From positions 1-64,000 of the forward strand of contig JBNRMW010000026.1 in the NCBI GenBank assembly GCA_050309795.1: DNA of 64,000 nucleotides, read 5' to 3'. The DNA comes from JBNRMW01 sp050309795 (GTDB lineage Bacteria; Bacillota_I; Bacilli_A; Erysipelotrichales; Erysipelotrichaceae). Shown here in pieces: positions 59,727 through 64,000 of this stretch. The notes beneath the pieces were generated by a model. The model worked only from the letters and a program-made list of their open reading frames with translations. It ran no database searches and was not told where the DNA came from. Position 1 is the stretch's first letter. Every line of letters starts with the position of its first letter. A program made the position numbers and the translations under genes.

Positions 59727-61379
59727 ATGAACAGAATTAATCGACGTCGAGATATCTGGTCTTTATTTTCCATCGTTATTCTTGTCCTTTATATTATTTT
59801 CCTCATTTACCCAATGGGTCGTATGTTCAAAGAATCCATTGTCCTGCCTGACGGGTCCTTTGGTTTAGATTATTTTGCCCGTTTCTTAGGACAGCGATAT
59901 TACAATATTACCTTATGGAATAGTACCCAGGTCACCGTAGTTGTAACGATTTTAACCATGTTATTAGGTGTTCCGTTTGCTTATTTCTATACGATGTATG
60001 AGCTCAAAGGAGCCCGTATTCTACAAGTACTCGCTATTCTGTGTAGTATGTCGCCACCATTTATTGGCGCTTATGCTTGGATTCAACTCTTTGGACGTTC
60101 GGGAACGGTAACCACCTTCTTGTCCAATACCTTTGGCATAACGTTACCTTCTATTTATGGATTCAATGGCATTGTCATTGTTATTACCTTACAGCTCTTT
60201 CCACTTGTCTTCTTATACATGGTTGGAGCGTTGAGAAACATTGATAATAGTTTAATTGAAGCTGCTGAAAACCTCGGTTTGTCTGGCTATAAACGTTTCT
60301 TTAAAATTATTATCCCCTTAACGATGCCAACGGTATTAGCCGCTGCCTTACTCGTCTTTATGCGGGCCTTCGCAGACTTTGGTACACCGTTACTTATTGG
60401 GGAAGGGTTCCGCGTTTTCCCTGTTGAAATCTATCGTCAGTATTTAGGAGAAACCTCCACAAACAATAACTTTGCGGCGGCGATTTCTATTATTGGGGTC
60501 ATTATTACTGCTGTGTTCTTCTTGATTCAAAAATGGACCGCGGATCGTCATAAATTTACAATGAGCGCGATGAATTCCGTTGAACGCAAGAAACCAAAAC
60601 CAATTCCAGGTTTATTGATGCATATCTATTGTTACGGACTAGTGGGCTTGGCTTTCATGCCTCAGCTGGTGGTCTTATATCAATCATTTAGAAAAACGTC
60701 TGGAAAATTGTTTGTTGAAGGCTATACTTTCGAAAACTATTCCCAGGCCATGAAAAACATGTGGCAAGCCATTCCAAATACCTTAATCATTGGTTTAATT
60801 GCTTTAGTCATCATCGTTTTACTTGCCATTATCGTCGCCTATTTGGTCGTTCGACGTTCAAATATAACGAACCAAGCGATCGATACTATTTCGATGCTTC
60901 CGTATATTTTACCTGGCGCTGTCGTTGGTATTGCTTTATTAATTGCCTTCTCGGATGGACCATTAATCTTAACGGGAACCTCGGCTATCATGGTTATTGC
61001 CTTATGTATCCGGCGTTTACCATATACGGTTCGTTCGTCCGTGGCTATCTTACAACAGATTCCAATGTCGATTGAAGAAGCCGCCATTTCCTTGGGCACC
61101 TCAAAAATGAAGACGTTCTTCACCATCACGGTACCAATGATGTCCAAAGGAATTTTATCGGGAGCCATTTTATCTTGGGTTACCATTATTACAGAATTAT
61201 CGACGGGGATTATTTTATATAACACCTCCACGATCACGTTAACGCTAGCGATTTATACCTACGTCACCCGTGGGAACTACGGAATTGCTTCTGCGCTGGC
61301 GACCATTCTCTTATTCTTTACGACCGTCTCTTTATTCTTATTTATGAAAGTGTCGAAAGGAAGGGAATTCGAATTCTAA
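59727..61379 (+). CDS. ABC transporter permease, fused two-domain FbpB type
   Basis: A 550-residue permease with two BPD_transp_1 domains in tandem (about 12 transmembrane helices). Each has an EAA loop: EAAENLGLSGYKRFFKIIIP (about residue 178) and EAAISLGTSKMKTFF (about residue 451). This fused layout is typical of iron(III) and hexose-phosphate AfuB/FbpB permeases. Last gene of the operon, with a terminator right after it. Confidence 0.93.
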   Translation: MNRINRRRDIWSLFSIVILVLYIIFLIYPMGRMFKESIVLPDGSFGLDYFARFLGQRYYNITLWNSTQVTVVVTILTMLLGVPFAYFYTMYELKGARILQVLAILCSMSPPFIGAYAWIQLFGRSGTVTTFLSNTFGITLPSIYGFNGIVIVITLQLFPLVFLYMVGALRNIDNSLIEAAENLGLSGYKRFFKIIIPLTMPTVLAAALLVFMRAFADFGTPLLIGEGFRVFPVEIYRQYLGETSTNNNFAAAISIIGVIITAVFFLIQKWTADRHKFTMSAMNSVERKKPKPIPGLLMHIYCYGLVGLAFMPQLVVLYQSFRKTSGKLFVEGYTFENYSQAMKNMWQAIPNTLIIGLIALVIIVLLAIIVAYLVVRRSNITNQAIDTISMLPYILPGAVVGIALLIAFSDGPLILTGTSAIMVIALCIRRLPYTVRSSVAILQQIPMSIEEAAISLGTSKMKTFFTITVPMMSKGILSGAILSWVTIITELSTGIILYNTSTITLTLAIYTYVTRGNYGIASALATILLFFTTVSLFLFMKVSKGREFEF

Positions 61380-61398
61380 AGGAAACTACATAATACAT

Positions 61399-61431
61399 AA
61401 AAACCAGGATGTGTTAAAGTCCTGGTTTTTT
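61399..61431. terminator. Bidirectional intrinsic terminator
   Basis: Stem AAAAACCAGGA/TCCTGGTTTTT with T-rich tails on both strands, between the permease and the convergent DUF4097 gene. Confidence 0.85.
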
Positions 61432-61434
61432 AAT

Positions 61435-62202
61435 TTATTCTGAGAAATCAATATTCACATTCCCATTACTAGTTTTTAAATCAATCGTTTTATGCCCTTG
61501 GCTCCCTGTTGGAACCCGACATTCACCATTACTGGTTTTACAGTCTATGCGATAGTCTTGAGCAGACCCTAAGAGACTCAGATAAATATCACCATTGCTT
61601 GATGTCGCCGATAATTGATTTCTAATGTCTATTTCTTTTAATCGGATCCCACTATTACTTGTTTTCATTTGTACCCAATCCGCAACTTCAACCTTTTCTG
61701 CTTCAATCGAGCCATTACTTGTTTGAACGTCCAATGTCTTTGCATAAACTTCATGAAAGATGATTGGACCATTGGATGTTTTTGTGGATAGATCCTTTGT
61801 TTCCAGCTGTTCAATGACGATTGGTGCATTCGACGAAATAATATCTACTTCTAATATCCACGTTTCGGGAACATCAATCACTAAATCATAGCTTTTCGCA
61901 TTAAAACTTAACGTCAATAATCGAAATGAAGTCGCTTTACGAATAGATAACTCCCCACCTTTTTGTTCAATAGAATACTTTGATCGTTGATTCTCAACAT
62001 ATTTAACACTTAACTCATCTGCTTCCGTTGGTCGTAGATGAACCTTCGTGTTGCTGTCTTTCACCACAAGCTTTGTGACCTGGTTTGCTACGTGCTGTTT
62101 TTCCTCATTTTTTAAATTTCCGGAAAACGCAAAGTCCAATCCCGCAATAATTAGTAACAACAAACCAATCGATCCTAGTAAGACGATGATTCTTCTATTC
62201 AC
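61435..62202 (-). CDS. DUF4097-family beta-repeat membrane protein
   Basis: A 255-residue protein with an N-terminal membrane anchor (about residues 5-25) followed by a beta-helix of the DUF4097 type. The motif TSNG or SSNG recurs six times at about 20-residue spacing (TSNGPIIF, TSNGSIEA, SSNGDIYL, TSNGECRV and others). The start is GTG at 62202, with AGGGGGTGA 7 bases upstream. It is the last gene of a PadR-HAAS-DUF4097 operon, a common Firmicute arrangement linked to envelope stress; its exact role is unknown. Confidence 0.85.
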   Translation of the reverse strand: MNRRIIVLLGSIGLLLLIIAGLDFAFSGNLKNEEKQHVANQVTKLVVKDSNTKVHLRPTEADELSVKYVENQRSKYSIEQKGGELSIRKATSFRLLTLSFNAKSYDLVIDVPETWILEVDIISSNAPIVIEQLETKDLSTKTSNGPIIFHEVYAKTLDVQTSNGSIEAEKVEVADWVQMKTSNSGIRLKEIDIRNQLSATSSNGDIYLSLLGSAQDYRIDCKTSNGECRVPTGSQGHKTIDLKTSNGNVNIDFSE

Positions 62203-62204
62203 GA

Positions 62205-63173
62205 CTAGTCACCCCCTAAGATGACTTCAATAATCTGATACAAAATTCCTGCTATTGGCCAAACAATCCAAGTGATTCCCCAATTATGAGAAGTAAAGGA
62301 CCAACCCAAGTAAATCAATAAGACAATGAGCCAATAAACAGATTCAAGTTTATTCAACGATTTGGATGCTTCTTTTTGTTTAATTGAATATTCACCTTCT
62401 TGTAAAAGAACCTTCGGAACATATAAATATCCATAAGCCCGAACAAGGTTGAATACCCCAAAAGCAATCATTAAGAACATTAAAATCAACGCAAAGAACA
62501 CATATCCTTCGTTTTCTTGTTCAAAAAAGCCCCCCATTAAAATAACTGGAACAACCGCCAAAATAAACAAAGGAACCGATAAACTAAGCGCCGACTTAAA
62601 CTTATTACTGTCTTTACGCTTCTTATCCATGACAAACTGACGGGCATCATAAACGAGTTGTAGTTTTTCTTTTTGTAAATCTTCAAAATTAGACAACTGC
62701 GTCGTATAGCGGATGAAGAACATGACGCCAATTGCCACCATCACAAACATCCCGACAACCCCAATAATTGCTGCTTGGTCTTCATTAATGGCGATAATAC
62801 CAAACTGACTTAAGCCCATCATCACAAAGATGCTGGAGACGGCCATGATACAGAAGAAGGCTCCCATACCGGTCATTGGCCATATTTTCATATTGGCCTC
62901 ATAAAATTGTTGGACTGTTTCTAAATCAACTCTTAACAGATCTTCCTTTTCAATGGTTTCAGCATGAATGCCTAAAGCTTCCGAAATTTCTTCCAAATTA
63001 CCGAATTCAGAAATAACAATACCAATCGCTTCATTTTCTGTTTTTCCCTCTGCTTTGAGTTCGTAGTATTTGTCTTCCATCATCGCTTGAAGTTCTTCCT
63101 TCGCGCGCCGTACTTTATTTGAATTGGGAAGACCGATGAACATATTGTCTAAATAGTCTCTAATTGTATCCAT
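62205..63173 (-). CDS. HAAS/DUF1700-type membrane protein
   Basis: A 322-residue protein. The N-terminal 70 residues match the HAAS region found with PadR regulators (RDYLDNMFIGLPNSNKVRR, EELQAMMEDKYYE, ISEFGNLEEISEALG). Then come about six transmembrane segments: two at about 96-145, two at 193-243 and two at 277-315. It overlaps the padR stop by one base. HAAS domains are thought to signal to PadR proteins. Confidence 0.85.
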   Translation of the reverse strand: MDTIRDYLDNMFIGLPNSNKVRRAKEELQAMMEDKYYELKAEGKTENEAIGIVISEFGNLEEISEALGIHAETIEKEDLLRVDLETVQQFYEANMKIWPMTGMGAFFCIMAVSSIFVMMGLSQFGIIAINEDQAAIIGVVGMFVMVAIGVMFFIRYTTQLSNFEDLQKEKLQLVYDARQFVMDKKRKDSNKFKSALSLSVPLFILAVVPVILMGGFFEQENEGYVFFALILMFLMIAFGVFNLVRAYGYLYVPKVLLQEGEYSIKQKEASKSLNKLESVYWLIVLLIYLGWSFTSHNWGITWIVWPIAGILYQIIEVILGGD

Positions 63174-63505
63174 TATTGCTCTCCTCTCACAATGAATTTG
63201 TTAACAACCTCTTGGGTAATGTGCCATTCTGCACATTTTTCTTGATAATAGGTTTCTCCTTTTATTGTTATTCGATAGTAGGTACGTGTTTTACCACTTG
63301 TTTCATCTCCTGAAAACGATTCAACATACCCGTTGTTTTCCAATCGTTTGAACGCGGAATAAAGGGTTGTTTCTTTGATGACATATTTATCATCTGTGAT
63401 CTGGCGAATCCGCTTGGATATTTCATATCCGTAATTGGGTGCTTCACGAATGATAAAGAGAATCATAATATCGTTATATCCGCGTATAATATCACTACTA
63501 ATCAT
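63173..63505 (-). CDS. PadR-family transcriptional regulator
   Basis: A 110-residue winged-helix repressor of the PadR family: MILFIIREAPNYGYEISKRI, ETTLYSAFKRLENNGYVES and RTYYRITIKGETYY are typical. AAGGAG precedes the ATG. Its promoter is covered by a clear operator (63520-63573), so the operon is probably self-repressed. It leads the PadR-HAAS-DUF4097 operon. Confidence 0.93.
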   Translation of the reverse strand: MISSDIIRGYNDIMILFIIREAPNYGYEISKRIRQITDDKYVIKETTLYSAFKRLENNGYVESFSGDETSGKTRTYYRITIKGETYYQEKCAEWHITQEVVNKFIVRGEQ

Positions 63506-63519
63506 GAATGACTCCTTCC

Positions 63520-63573
63520 TACGACTGTCGTACTATGTCTGTCGTAGTAAATATATCACGACTACTACGACAG
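63520..63573. promoter_or_regulatory. PadR operator: nested inverted repeats
   Basis: CTGTCGTAGTA (63539-63549) and TACTACGACAG (63563-63573) form perfect 11-bp inverted arms across the promoter. A second palindrome, TACGACTGTCGTA, lies at 63520-63532 in the leader. All share the core TACGAC. The adjacent PadR regulator is the likely ligand. Confidence 0.65.
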
Positions 63574-63578
63574 GTCAA
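63550..63578 (-). promoter_or_regulatory. Promoter of the padR operon
   Basis: Minus strand: -35 TTGACC (63573-63578), 17-bp spacer, -10 TATATT (63550-63555), lying inside the PadR operator. Confidence 0.7.
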
Positions 63579-63640
63579 GTACTTTAATAAAAAAAGAAAG
63601 AAAAAATTAATTCAAAATAATTGAGAGAAAACACTCAAGT

Positions 63641-64000
63641 TTAATCAAGCTCCTTAACCATTAAAACAACTTTACCAGCACTTTCGCCCTTTTCTAACAA
63701 AGCTTGGGCTTGTTTAGCCTTGGTAATGGGAAAACGAGCAAAAATAGTTGGTAATACTTCTCCACTTTCGATCTTTGGCCAAACGTTTTGAACCAACTGC
63801 TTCAAGATTTCGGCTTTTAGTTGAATGGATTTACTACGTAAGGTGTTTCCCATAAGGCGAATATTCTTACGCAATAAAGTGTTTAGATTTATTTCTGTAG
63901 TTTCGCCTGCAAGCGTTCCAATAATTAACCACCGACAACCATAAGCAACATGGTTCATACTTTCGCCAACCTCATGACTTCCTAAGCAATCAATGACGAG
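63641..64000 (-). CDS. Zinc-type/quinone oxidoreductase, C-terminal part (runs off the window)
   Basis: The reading frame is open through the right edge, so only the last 119-120 residues are seen. They match the C-terminus of the quinone oxidoreductase (MDR) family: VIDCLGSHEVGES, then GRWLIIGTLAG-like CRWLIIGTLAGE, NLNTLLRKNIRLMGNTLR, and the ending ITKAKQAQALLEKGESAGKVVLMV. An internal ATG at 63958 is not the true start. NAD(P)H-dependent reduction of quinones or enones is expected. Confidence 0.8.
   Translation of the reverse strand, partial: LVIDCLGSHEVGESMNHVAYGCRWLIIGTLAGETTEINLNTLLRKNIRLMGNTLRSKSIQLKAEILKQLVQNVWPKIESGEVLPTIFARFPITKAKQAQALLEKGESAGKVVLMVKELD

Noticed and set aside
60839..61237. 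132-codon minus-strand frame inside the ABC permease
   Set aside because: Antisense to a clear EAA-loop permease domain; composition is that of a mirrored membrane segment.
57559..61379. Calling the ABC system a ferric iron importer
   Set aside because: The family includes iron, phosphonate, phosphoglycerate and hexose-phosphate carriers; neither a Fur box nor other iron genes are seen.
1..64000. Mycoplasma-type genetic code
   Set aside because: TGA acts as a stop in several genes (hxlA, manA copy 1, the epimerase at 32178), so the standard bacterial code applies.
1..64000. CRISPR arrays, insertion sequences, tRNA or rRNA genes, prophage
   Set aside because: No regularly spaced repeats, transposase motifs, cloverleaf-like or rRNA-like sequence was recognised on reading both strands; a tRNA scan would be decisive.

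Overview
The window looks like a chromosomal segment of a low-GC, anaerobic, fermentative Firmicute (Bacillota). An affiliation with Erysipelotrichia or a neighbouring lineage is plausible but unproven. Supporting signs are AT-rich DNA, near-consensus sigma-A promoters, strong AGGAGG-type ribosome sites, mannose- and glucose-family PTS permeases, DeoR, PadR and PRD regulators, two glycyl radical enzymes, and pyruvate phosphate dikinase beside pyruvate kinase. TGA is used as a stop (for example in the ATGA overlaps of hxlA/hxlB and manA/hxlA), so the standard bacterial code applies, not the Mycoplasma code. No rRNA, tRNA, CRISPR array, insertion sequence or prophage was seen.

Positions 0.4-42 kb form a dense phosphosugar island. 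It starts with a deoR-nanE-glycyl radical enzyme operon (393-4090). This faces, with no gap, a tightly coupled operon (9438-4091) encoding an FSA/transaldolase-like aldolase, a HAD phosphatase, two ManA-type isomerases, hexulose-6-phosphate synthase and phosphohexuloisomerase, with a second deoR upstream. Next come a GT14-like glycosyltransferase, a leaderless-looking cupin phosphoglucose isomerase followed by manA, and a complete mannose-family PTS (IIA, IIB, IIC, IID) with a small membrane protein and a Gfo/Idh/MocA dehydrogenase. A glucose-family PTS IICB, an adenylosuccinate-lyase-like protein and NagA follow, under a divergent PRD regulator. The island continues with a second nanE-manA pair, an orphan PTS IIB, pyruvate kinase, an AlsE-like epimerase with RpiB, a second NagA, CutC, a SIS protein with a degenerate nucleotidyltransferase/hexapeptide protein, and a NagB with an altered catalytic-loop residue. 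In total there are four ManA homologues, one cupin PGI, two NanE, two NagA and several other phosphosugar enzymes, all able to feed hexose and aminosugar phosphates toward fructose-6-phosphate.

Positions 42-64 kb hold envelope and central-metabolism functions. These are a two-component system with a five-fold PepSY protein, a second glycyl radical enzyme with a divergent activase and third DeoR regulator, PPDK, a beta-hydroxyacid dehydrogenase, PTS Enzyme I, MgtC, an AfuABC/FbpABC-type ABC importer, and a PadR-HAAS-DUF4097 envelope-stress type operon. A partial quinone oxidoreductase runs off the right edge. A PLD/DEAH helicase/DUF3427 protein that overlaps a Nudix gene tail to tail (34.8-38.1 kb) is the one defence- or repair-like module.

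The best candidates for undescribed biology are: (1) the 740-residue glycyl radical enzyme with a GCGE active-site motif next to NanE and opposite the hexulose-phosphate operon; (2) the fumarase-superfamily lyase placed between a PTS permease and NagA; (3) the altered NagB; and (4) the SIS/pseudo-nucleotidyltransferase pair. All functional names rest on motif recognition in the translated sequence; no database search was run.
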